DNA of 64,000 bases from the NCBI RefSeq assembly GCF_051020765.1, contig NC_134944.1, positions 3,596,001 to 3,660,000 on the forward strand, written 5' to 3'. The position numbers were made by a program, and so were the translations under genes. Of this stretch, positions 37,955-47,499 are shown piece by piece (positions within the stretch are counted from its first letter, which is position 1; each line of letters begins with the position of its first letter). A model generated the notes under the pieces. It worked only from the letters and a program-made list of their open reading frames with translations. It ran no database searches and was not told the origin of the DNA. This DNA comes from Lasioglossum baleicum. Its lineage: Eukaryota > Arthropoda > Insecta > Hymenoptera > Halictidae.

Positions 37955-38300
37955 GCTTCTCCGTTTTTAATTCAATTTTTTAATCGCCCTGGAATATTGA
38001 TTTTTATTTTAGATATAAAATCAAGGTGTTAGAAATGTTTACACTCGTTTCTCCAATTTTTATTTAACTTTTGGTCGCCCTGGAATATTGATTTTTATTG
38101 TATCTAGATATAAAATGAAGGTGTTGGAAACATTTGTACCCACTTCTCCAATTTTTATTTAATTTCTTTGGTGCCCTGGCATATTGATTTTTCTTCTAGA
38201 TATAAAATGAAAGTTTTAGATATTTTTCTAGCCGCTCCGTATTTAATTTTGTGATCGACTGAATACCCTAATTTTTCTTCTAGAATGAATGTCTTAGAAA
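37955..38300 (+). repeat. ~92-bp minisatellite, array 1
   Basis: Units contain tctccaatttttatttaa, cgccctggaatattg, atttttattttagatataaa and gaaggtgttgg. The ctcc landmarks lie at 37959, 38051, 38146 and 38235, spacings of 92, 95 and 89 bp. The same unit forms array 2 at 42.8 kb in the same orientation. Confidence 0.85.
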
Positions 38301-39190
38301 TAGTTGGTTGTCTGGCATCTTGGATTGTTCCCAGTCTTGATAGAAGGAAGATGCAAGCTCAGCATGCACATTGCTCCACTTGACTCATTGTTTCATTGTT
38401 ACCCGATCGGTAGCGAAGCGTAAGGGACGTGCCTAACCTATGCCTACGTCGAACAAGAATTCCTGCTATGCAGTTTTATCAACGAGCCTCGAAACGTAAA
38501 CCCGATAATCTTATCAGTTAATGCGTACATTGTCGTTGGTAGTTGTAGCTCGTTCGTTGTGAAAAGTCACAGGCGATATCGTAACCGCAGAGGAAGCGAA
38601 TATACGCTGACTATCGTAGATAGCTGCGTGAACGTTCGCAATTTTAACTTATTTATTTGTATCTTCGCATGTGCGAGGATGACGCAAACCTGTCTCTAAT
38701 ATATGTATAAATGATCTCTTTCACTTAAAGATTCTAATAAATGCAGCAATCGTTTATATAATACGGTGTCATCTTCTTGTTTCACACAGTTCATGTGCAT
38801 GCATGACAAATTTATGGAACAGCAAACATGAATTTGCATTTTTCTTGCGAAATATTCATGTAACAAAAAGAAACTTGAAAATATGTGCATTAATTCGTCG
38901 GTCGAACTAACCTTTGAATGTATAATTTCAATTAACTTCGCTCAAGGCTATTCTGAAACTTCGTACATTTACTGAAATACTCTTAACGGCGGGTCTTACG
39001 CATTTATGACAAGAATGAGCAGGTATAATATCAAACAGTAAAAACATTCGAAGAATTTAAATATGTATACTGTAATATTATGTTCAGCCTGTCGAGTTTG
39101 TTGTAATTCAGGTAGATTGTAGTGATAATACGACTTCGATTTGATGGATTTATGACAAAAATGAGTAGATGTCATTTAAAACAGTCATAA
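38301..39190. other. Gene-free stretch with partial family A segments
   Basis: Two incomplete relatives of family A (near 38990 with cgggtcttacgcatttatga, and near 39145 with gatttatgacaaaaatgagt) precede the complete copy at 39192. No exon is recognised. Confidence 0.4.
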
Positions 39191-39191
39191 C

Positions 39192-39376
39192 TAGACACAG
39201 CGGATTTTATGCAATTATGACAAAACTGAGTAGGTGTAATTTGAAACAGTAGACACATTAGAAGAATTTAAAAATACCTACAAAACATATTACGAAAGAA
39301 AATAAATTCCTGTTTCACTCCAGTTTGTTGGAATTCAAGTAGAACATCTTTATTTTGCATAAAGATCCGCTATCTA
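39192..39376 (+). mobile_element. hAT-like MITE family A copy
   Basis: The left end is tagacacagcggattttatg and the right end is gcataaagatccgctatcta. The flanks GTCATAAC/GTAATAAA match at 6 of 8 positions. It forms a cluster with the partial copies just upstream. Confidence 0.65.
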
Positions 39377-39384
39377 GTAATAAA

Positions 39385-41430
39385 CACATACTATTTGATC
39401 ACCCTGTAACAATTTTACGCTTACGTGTCTCCCGTATTTCTGATGACAGAACACCGCGTAAAAGGAGAACCTTATTTCGAGAACACAAATATTACAAGAA
39501 ACCAAACGACCGGGTAAATTGTTTGCGTTTAAATTGTAAAACAATCGATAAGATACACGGAGAGGGACGCGATGATTCGATTCGCGCGATGATCGCGGCG
39601 AAATATTGTCGAAGCAGCCGATCGCGGTCGTTGTTGGAGGCGGTTCGCATAATTGCGCGAGCAAACAATCGCGGGACGCGTCGAAGTGGGTACAGTGGCC
39701 GCAAATCGAGCGAGCGTGTGCGAGCGCCAGGGAATCGCGGATAGAACAGAAACGAAGATCACACGGGTGATAAATCGTGGAAGGCAGGTCACAACGCTAG
39801 GAGATATACCGAGGCGTACCAATTCGAATTGGCTCGTAATTCGCGGCCATTCCGACGGATGGCTTCGCCCCGATAATTACCGCTCCACGATAAATTTATG
39901 ACAGCAATAATTTACGCGGAAACTGCGGCCGACTGGCTCGATAAAGAGCGATTAACTATAAAACGAAGCTACGTCGGCCGATGCTCCGATGCGCGCGGTA
40001 CACCGCGACAAGCGCCTGTCTCGTTTATACGCGATCAAACTTTAAATCGTTCTCGCCGCTTCCATAAACTGGCACCGGCACATCGATCAATTAGGTCAAC
40101 GTCCAATTTTCAGTCAGAAAAACCCTCCTCCGTCCGCTCCTCATTTCACCCGTTTAATTAATTAGCTGTGCAAATTCATTCCGGTGGTTTTTTCTCGACG
40201 AGTAGCTGATTCTGCAGTTCGTTGTTCTTTGGTGTACTGCATTTTTTATAATCAATCGTATTTATAGGAAAATCGAGTAGATGAAATTCGATATTGTTGG
40301 AAAATTTCGAAAATTCAAGATGTCGATATATGATTTCTCCTCTATTAACCCTTTAAAGAATATATAAATCATGTATCAAAGTCTTGAGTGCTTGGGAAAT
40401 GGAAGATACCGTTAGTTATAAAAATTTTATTTTGCATAAAGATCCGCAGTCTAGTTATAAAATAGGAGTACATACATGTTTTCAGCGCATTGAATGAATA
40501 TGTTAGCGTGCATATGAAAGACTTATTCATCCGACTTGAAACATCTATGTACCTACTCTATGTTCTTTATTAAAATACTACATGTGTATACAACAGATTC
40601 TTTGCGAAACAGTAGTCGAAGATAGAAATTGGCGACGGAGCCACGCAGGAAATTAGGAGGGCGCAGCGGTGCCGCGTAAATCAATAATCCCATTCGCGAG
40701 ATCGTTCGTGCTCGATCAATTTCGGTGTCCATTACACCTCGAAGAGAGCGGTCTCTATCCGAAGCCAGCCTGTGGTCCGATTTAATGACGGGCCGAAGAG
40801 AGTAGACGAAGGGGAGGAGGAAGAACGGTATGGCCGAGCTCTCGAATAATTTTCGACTACGAAAAGTGAAACGTTAACGGCGGCCGATCACGAACCGCTC
40901 GTTTCCTTCGGGTGTTTTGCACTTTTGTGCATGCGAGTCTCGATCGGCAAGAGAAAGAGAGAGAAAGAGTATGGCAGCAGCGAAGCGAACGTCGAAAAAA
41001 AGAGGAACAGAACCGTGGAACGATTTCGCGAGTTGGATCAAGCGCAGATTGCAGTCATTTGCCGACATAAATTGCACGGCCGGTGTGCGTCTCGCGCGCG
41101 AAACAACGAGAGAGCCGTTCCGCACGTCGAAAACGCCCTGGATCGAGCAAAGATCCCTGTACCCCGCGGAGGAATACCGTTTTCATTGTCTTTTTACTAT
41201 GGAACAGAGCTGGCTGTTCACTGCGGATCACCTGCGGGATGCCGAACGATGCCTTGTGTGTCAAGCATCAGCTTCAGATCATCATTTTCAGCAACTCGAA
41301 TCTTCGAACACGCGAGAACCGTCTTTGCAGACAGAGTCTCGACAGGGTCACATAATTATGAAAATGGTCCAAGTCTCTCTGAGTCAATATTTAAAGAAAA
41401 TGAGCCTTTTATAAATTAAATTTCTAAATT
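39385..41430. other. Gene-free stretch
   Basis: A family A copy lies at about 40233-40453. The 164- and 165-codon plus-strand frames (40917-41419) overlap each other in two frames and show no domain, so they are judged chance ORFs. Confidence 0.35.
40233..40453 (+). mobile_element. hAT-like MITE family A, left end degenerate
   Basis: The right end gcataaagatccgcagtcta is intact. The interior tttataggaaaatcgagtag followed by atgaaattc matches the 46982 and 55092 copies. The left terminus (tgtactgcatttttta) is diverged. Confidence 0.6.
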
Positions 41431-41464
41431 GAGATTCAAATCTCGGCAACTCAATTAAAATCAA

Positions 41465-41570
41465 AATTCAACTTTCACTGTAGATCTAAATTCACAGTTT
41501 AAATCTAAACTCAAATTCAGCTTTCAATCATTACATGTAAACAATTGAAATTCAACTTTCAATCATTGAC
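41465..41570 (-). repeat. Reverse-orientation relative of the 14.2-kb minisatellite
   Basis: Repeated attcaactttcaatcatt and aaattca/taaatctaaa blocks are the complement of the gaatttagatttaaa and tgattgaaagttgaat blocks of the 14163-14450 array. About three diverged units. Confidence 0.55.
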
Positions 41571-42135
41571 AAACAATTCTTGTTCTCACCGTACTGTTGA
41601 GCGGGAAGAGTTCCTTCTCGAAGAAGATCGAGCACACTGATTCAGGGAACAGGTGGGCCGCTTAGGTTTCGGGAAACAAGAATGATCGCGCGACTCGCCG
41701 GAAAAGGGGTGGAACAGAGAGACAAGGGCGAGAGGACGCCCTGTAAAAGCTGATGTCGGTTTCGTCGCCGGCAGATTTGCTTTACGAGGACAAGCAGCTT
41801 AGCCAGGCCCCTCCAGAACTGATATAATTCATCCGACGCGTCTCTTCGTTCAGCGAAACACGCTCCGACGCGCTTCGCGTGCTCGCGATGGACAAGAAAC
41901 TTTCTCGCGACCCTTATTTATGGAATCGCAGCAGTAAGCTGGACCTGGTGACGTTCCGACGGTGTCGGGCGGGCTTTGCGACGCTGAAATCAATCGCGCG
42001 AATCAAAATAATAAATGTCTGCGCTGATTGTGAGAAACAGCGAATAAGAAGAAAACTACAAATTAATATTTTGAAGGTCAACTTTGTATAGGGTGTTTGG
42101 AGAGGACAGTGACCTACGGCTGAAGGTCCTTCACG

Positions 42136-42345
42136 ATGGAAAATATTTTTGAGGAACAAGATCGAGATCGAAATATAAAATGTAATGATATAAATTATAT
42201 AATCCCCGTTTTGGCCGAACAAAAGCCTTCGATTCACTTCGCCGACAGAATAAGAGATAAGACAGGGAACCTGTTACGCTTTCAGCAGGAATTTCATATT
42301 TCCCCTCACGCAGACATTCGCGAACTCGGGAGTCGCAAGTCGTAG
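42136..42345 (+). CDS. Unassigned 69-codon ORF, weak candidate
   Basis: ATG at 42136 opens MENIFEEQDRDRN and ends at TAG. The sequence is balanced and hydrophilic, a little more protein-like than its neighbours, but no homologue is recognised, there is no adjacent splice context, and frames of this size are common here. Most likely non-coding. Confidence 0.08.
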   Translation: MENIFEEQDRDRNIKCNDINYIIPVLAEQKPSIHFADRIRDKTGNLLRFQQEFHISPHADIRELGSRKS

Positions 42346-42827
42346 GCTCCCTTTTCGTATCTTTTTTTTCCGGCACCCTTTTATCCGGGATTCGAAATGC
42401 AAAATCCTTGGCGGTGTATCAACGTTCGCGGAGCCATGGACCCCATAGTCTGCCAGCCAGATATCGTAGGGGAGCGAAAAGAAATATTCCCGCATACTCC
42501 TGGTTAGGGGGGGTGGAGGTCGTCCTGCGGTCGTAGATAATGCCGCAACATTTTCGAGGAGACAGACCGAAAAAACCGCGGCCGAATGTGAAAACATGCA
42601 TGCCATTCGATAAATAATGTAGGCGAGGCGAAAGCTTGCGTGGGCTGAATGTTTTGAAGGGACGACACGCAGGACTCCTTGGGAAAAAATATTTATGCGA
42701 ACTATGAACGGGGACGTTTCCGGCCGTGGGAGCAAGAGGAATTGCTATAGCGTTCCTGGCAATTCCGACGAACCCCGTAACGGTGAATGTTGAATTTTGT
42801 TGCTTTTCTCTGGCACAGGTGCCAGCT

Positions 42828-43052
42828 TTATTCACTTTTTATTTAATTTTTGGTCGCCCCGGCGTATTGATTTTTCTTTTAGATACGAAACGAACGTATT
42901 AGAGATGTTTGTACTTGCTTCTCCAATTTTTATTTAATTTTTGGTCGCCCTGGAATATTGATTTTTATTTTAGATATAAAATGAAGGTGTTGGAAATGTT
43001 TGTACTCGCTTCTCCTACTTTTATTTAATTTTCTGGTCACCCTAGCATATTT
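42828..43052 (+). repeat. ~92-bp minisatellite, array 2
   Basis: It has the same units as 37955-38300 (ctccaatttttatttaat, tggtcgccctggaatattg, tagatataaaatgaaggtg), about 2.5 copies with 91-bp spacing (42921 and 43012). The two arrays are about 4.6 kb apart in direct orientation. Confidence 0.85.
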
Positions 43053-43117
43053 AAAAACAATTGTTCCCCGGAACGAAGGGAGTTGATTGATAATTCCACG
43101 AATTCCATCACACAATA

Positions 43118-43693
43118 CAGTGTTCCCACGATTGATGCAGTGTGGCCAGATTCATGTTGAAACCAACATCTTTTCCCCCTCCAGGCTCTCCACCTTATCC
43201 CCTTCCACTATCCTATTCCACCGTTCAGTCTCTATCGCGCACGCGCAACGTGTCTTCCATTCGCCTCACTCTGCCTCACTCTATTCTCGTCGCGCAACGT
43301 GTCACATATTACTCTGGTCATCAGAGAGGGGGTACTTGTATTCCCCCCGATTCCTTTTCGATTACCCCTGTCTGGACACACTGGATTGATGTGACCTTCG
43401 GGCATGCGGATGATGTGACTTTTTTATCCCCACCACTAGGGGGTTCTACGAAGAATTAAGGTATTGCGGAGTTTAAATTGGGGTTTTATGATATTCTCAG
43501 GTATGGGGGGAATAGCATTAGTACAATACAACAATTTTCCGCTTAGCACCGTTGTTTACCCAGTATCGTCGTTTACACTTGGAAAGGTCATCCAAGAAAT
43601 CTATGTTCGGCACACACGTAAAAAAACGTAGTACCATTTCCTTTCCTGACACTCGACACCCCCGAGGTTCTCACAACAATCGCGGGAACACTG
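43118..43693 (+). mobile_element. Tc1/mariner-type non-autonomous element (576 bp, TA target duplication)
   Basis: The left end is TA-CAGTGTTCCCACGATTG and the right end is CAATCGCGGGAACACTG-TA: 17-bp inverted repeats with one mismatch, bounded by TA on both sides. The CAGTG start and TA duplication fit Tc1/mariner. The interior has no recognisable transposase; the open frames in it are short and lack the expected motifs. Confidence 0.75.
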
Positions 43694-43699
43694 TATCAT

Positions 43700-45520
43700 G
43701 TATTGCCTAATTATAACTGTGTATTGTAAAAGTGTGGCTCAGCCAGCATTTTGCGTAACAGGAAAATTTACTAATTTATCGGACAATGTTATCGGTAAAA
43801 TGTCTGTTGTCGAGGATAAATGTGTTTCGTCGTAAAATTTTTGCATTGTTAATGGAAACAGTTTATTTCCGGGCGTGCCATAATTCCTTTTTCAAGAACA
43901 AGACTTCCCGTGGTTAATGTTCAATAAATTATCTCTGGCTTCGTTCCACTTTGAATTACATTTTCGATGTTATTAGTGTTGCATAGCGGGGAAAAGCAAT
44001 GTTCCAGTACAGTCGGGAATTTATAACTCGCTGTATGCATAATTCCATTATAAATTAAACACCATCGAGAGATGCGATACGGAGGCGAAACACGAGCTTC
44101 TGTTGCTATCGGTTATCTGTGCGAACTAGTTGCGAACGGTAATTAAGAGGACGGTTGATCAAACTACGAAAATTTTCGAGTTGTTACTTTCCGTACAGCC
44201 AAGATAAATTTGCTATCTACTTTAAGTGTTAATTTACTTTGGATTGAACTCGCCGGAATTGCTATGAATCCTCGTCTCGCTTCGAACGATACATAAATTA
44301 GTAGCATTCGTAGTCTGTTCGAAATCCCTTCCACAAGACTCGGTATCACGAAGCAGACTTTACTAAAACGAAATTATAATAAATGCAGTTTTAATCTTGA
44401 ATTTGTAAAATTGCCTCGGACTATTTCTATGGTGCATAAAGATCTACCTTACGATTTCATATGAAATAAATGACTAAACATTTGAGTATTGCAAGAGCAA
44501 ATTGCATCAGTTCAATATGCATAAAATGGAAAAATATCGTACGGAATGGAAATATTCTAGATTAGAAGAAATGTTTAGTTTTAAAATTTTAGATTCTTCT
44601 GATAGTTCTAACTTTTTAAACGACTAATAATTAATACATCCGTCAGAGTAACGAAGGTAACAAATGAAGGTGAGAGGGTTCTTTCTGGCGCGGTGCAATT
44701 TCTCGCGATTTCCTTTGTAAAACAAATGTTTAACAGCATTAACACCGTCATTTGCATCGAGGGCAAGCACGAACGCGAGCCTGTTCTGTGAACGTTGCTA
44801 ATAATCCGCGGCTAACGCGCGACGAAGTGGAAATATGTATTTCATAATTCACGACGGGCGTTCCACAAAGGGAGGAGGAGAGGGTGAGAGAGGGAGAGAG
44901 ATATAGAGAGAGAATTATGGGGTGAGATGGCACCGCGGCGAACAAATCGAATCCGGCGCAAATTAGCGCGAACGCCGGTACACGAATTCGTCTTGTTGTC
45001 ATGAGAAATAATTGCCGGGAGAATTCCTATGGACCCGGGGTTGGAGACGGGAAAGGCGAACCTTCCCTCGGGGTTATAATGCCGGGATGAAGCGCCCGAG
45101 GTTATTAGTTTAGGAAGCTGCAAAGTACCCCGAAACAAAGTCTCTCTGTCTCTCTATAGGGTAATCAATATACAAGCACCGACCCAGCCGCCGTTTCACC
45201 TCGTTGATTCAACCTGAATCGCCAGGCTCGAAGATCCCTCTCTCGAATTAGTTGCTGGTTGCTGGTTGCTGGCAAAGCATCGCTGTCGGGTAGTCGACGT
45301 CGGAGAGCGATAGGTGATAAACTGTCATCGCGCCGGCCCTAACTCTCCTCTCCTCTCCTCTCCTCTCCTCTCTCTCTCCACCCGTGTTTCAGATTAATTA
45401 CGAAATTTCAATTATTGCCCCTAACTTGCCAAATAGAAGGCAACGACATGAAAGCTGGAACTACGATGCTCGTAACTGCAAAGACAAGGGTTTAATCGAA
45501 ATATCAGGATCGTTAATTAA
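43700..45520. other. Gene-free stretch
   Basis: GA-rich low complexity lies at 44869-44916 and (CTCTC)n at 45343-45378. A decayed family A-like right end (ggtgcataaagatct) lies at about 44431. No exon is recognised. Confidence 0.35.
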
Positions 45521-45529
45521 CATCATTAG

Positions 45530-46000
45530 TAGACAGCGGACTTTATGCATTGTTTGAAAACAGTAAAAACATCAGAGGAATTTCAAAATTCTGTTCCGAG
45601 ACCCCACTAAACGCAAACTAAAAATTTTCTAGCTGAATTACGACATACTGAAATGAAATAGAAATTTATTTTCTGTCTGAGCAAGTCTAACCCCTTGCCT
45701 TAAAATATCGTGTCTGACTCGTGATGAAGATTCTGAACAGATTCTAATAAAACTGTATGCAATAATTTCCTATAACCGCGAATAAAATTCTATCTTGGTT
45801 TTGTTAATGTACAGCTAATGACGAACATATACAAGGCATACAATAGATATATCATTTTTGAAGAAATTACGATCTACAAAATAGTTCTAATCATTGAGAC
45901 CGTAAAATAAATTGTAGGGCAAGGGGTTAATAGGCTAAAAATAATGTAGCACAATGTGACACCTGCTCTTTTTTGTCATGAAGGCATAAAGTCCGCTGTA
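45530..46000 (+). mobile_element. Family A-type element interrupted by a TTAA MITE
   Basis: The left end is tagacagcggactttatgca at 45530 and the right end is aaggcataaagtccgctgta ending at 46000. The TTAA element at 45687-45930 lies between them, so the latter probably inserted into an older family A copy. Flank duplication is weak. A second right end follows at 46168-46190. Confidence 0.5.
45687..45930 (+). mobile_element. piggyBac-type MITE (TTAACCCCTTGCC family B)
   Basis: The left end is CTAACCCCTTGCC. The right end is gggcaaggggTTAA. These inverted repeats have a TTAA-like border and CCC start, the features of piggyBac-type elements. Length 244 bp, no coding capacity. Internal aaattacgatctac and cagggcaaggggttaa-like blocks match 56448-56627. 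Confidence 0.7.
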
Positions 46001-46129
46001 ATGTAAAATAATTGTTACGTTATTCAATTATTTTATATCAAAACGAAGAAATGTTTAGTCTTCGTGTTAAAATAGTTCCGAGTGCAGAGGGTGAAACATA
46101 TTAAGAATGAAAATAAATGTTTACCTCTC

Positions 46130-46197
46130 GTTCCATTTTGTTGCGGTTCAGGTAGAACGGTAGAACATTTTTATTTTGCATAAAGATCCGCTGTAAA
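46130..46197 (+). mobile_element. Family A right-end fragment
   Basis: The string tttttattttgcataaagat followed by ccgctgta is the family A right end, preceded by gttcaggtagaac as in the 39192 copy. It lies about 125 bp upstream of the MBD exon. Confidence 0.6.
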
Positions 46198-46320
46198 ATA
46201 ATTAGGCACTTTAAACATCCGGAAAATGCAGCATAACGCACACGATAATTTCGAGTACGTGTAATAACGCCGAGTCCGCTCACGTTTCCACAGGTTTAAT
46301 AGTTAATAATTTTGTTGCAG

Positions 46321-46444
46321 TCCAAGCAGTACAGCGCTGGGTTCGCTGGATCAGCTGAAGGAGTACCTGACGACAGTGGGAACCTGCAAATGCGGACTCG
46401 AATGTCCGCTAAAACCTGAACAGGTCTTCAACTTCGACCCCAAG
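46321..46444 (+). CDS. sba: Internal exon of an MBD5/6-type methyl-CpG-binding-domain protein (six-banded homologue)
   Basis: Read in the frame starting at 46322, this exon gives 41 uninterrupted codons. They include SLDQLKEYL, then GTCKCGLECPL, then VFNFDPK. The Cys-Lys-Cys-Gly-Leu-Glu-Cys-Pro cluster followed by FNFDP is the signature of the C-terminal half of the MBD in animal MBD5/MBD6 and fly Sba; the MBDs of MeCP2/MBD1-4 lack it. In that family the domain is known to bind the PR-DUB (BAP1/Calypso-ASXL/Asx) histone H2A deubiquitinase rather than methylated DNA, so a nuclear chromatin role is expected. The acceptor is a T-rich tract ending gttgcag at 46320, and the donor is aag/gtatgt at 46444/46445. 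The first base completes a codon begun in the preceding exon and the exon ends on a codon boundary. In-frame stops lie just outside (taa at 46307-46309 and at 46520-46522), which supports these limits. The N-terminal half of the domain (the usual GW-x-R block) and the next exon were not found in the window. The family assignment is strong; the fly symbol is by homology. Confidence 0.9.
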
Positions 46445-46970
46445 GTATGTTCACAGTCATTTTTATCACGGCCTGGTCACGATCGTTTCGTTGTATATTC
46501 GTGTCTACGAGAATTACCGTAATTACAGCGATATGGGCATATACACGAGTGCATATTGAATATTTCTATAATACTCGCAGAAGTATTACTGGGGGAGATT
46601 AACAATCTCCGGAGAGTTGCAATCACGATAGGTATAGTCACGATACGTATCCCCCAACGAATGAATATTTATTTAAACGTCCGAGCTGTTTCTCTGGAAA
46701 ACCCGCTGCTTCGGAAAGCCATGTGTTATGAATCCGAGGCAATTATCTCACTTTTCAAGTCACTTTACCGCGATACTACCGAGATTATGGCAAGGGACCG
46801 ATTATGTATATCGTGCTAATGCGTTCTTCTGAGTTACAAGTTTTAACTTGTGAAAGCACGGATCTATAAAACGTATTTTCGCAATCTTCAATGTGGACTC
46901 GCGTGAAGGAGGCGTGAAATACGACTTTTAGTATTTTCTCCGTAGCTCTGTCCATTTCCGACTTTTTTGT
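46445..46970. other. Start of the downstream intron
   Basis: It begins gtatgt directly after the MBD exon. No second exon is recognised. Confidence 0.6.
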
Positions 46971-46981
46971 AAACTAATGAA

Positions 46982-47492
46982 TGGACTGCGGATCTTTGTG
47001 CGTTTATAGGAAAACTGAGTAAATGAAATTCAAAATTGTTATAGTACATATTCAATTTCAGAGTATTCAACAGTCATTTTAGTTTCTATTTTTTGCAATC
47101 GATGGAGACAATTTTTAACCGACTTCGGAAAAGTAGGAGGTTACTCAATTCTATCTGTATGTGCCCTTTTTCTTTTTTTTTTTCGCTTTTTTATTCTATG
47201 CATGTTCACCGATTACTCCGAGATGGATGGACCAATCAGGACGTAACCTTCTGCATTTTGTAGGGCATGTCTCCCGATTGGTCCACCATATTCCAATGAA
47301 ATCATAATCATCTATCATTTGGAAAATTTTCAATTTTGCGCCGCCTCCGAAAAGATTGTATTGTATCTAAGTTCGCGTGTATATTCACATAAATTAAGTG
47401 GAAATTATTTCATACTTTTTAGTGCGTTTTTTCGAAGTCGGTCTATTTTTTTTTAATAAAACTTTTTATTTCGCATGAAGATCCGCAGTCTA
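46982..47492 (+). mobile_element. hAT-like MITE family A copy carrying a nested insertion
   Basis: The left end is tggactgcggatctttgtgc and the right end is gcatgaagatccgcagtcta. The flanks CTAATGAA (46974-46981) and CTAATAAA (47493-47500) match at 7 of 8. The copy is about 510 bp instead of about 170-290 bp because another inverted-repeat element (47118-47442) sits in its 3' half. Confidence 0.8.
47118..47442 (+). mobile_element. Nested element with ACCGACTTC termini
   Basis: The left end accgacttcggaaaag and the right end, cttttttcgaagtcggt read outward, are inverted repeats of about 15 bp. The interior starts taggaggttactcaattc and later has gttcaccgattactccgag. From memory this strongly resembles an accgacttc...ggaggttctcaattc...caccgattactccgag repeat common in moth and butterfly genomes; a database search is needed. 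The precise right border is blurred by T runs. It is younger than the family A copy it interrupts. Confidence 0.65.
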
Positions 47493-47499
47493 CTAATAA

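Noticed and set aside
40917..41419. Two overlapping plus-strand ORFs of about 165 codons
   Set aside because: Both frames are open over the same DNA and neither resembles a known protein, the sign of stop-poor non-coding sequence.
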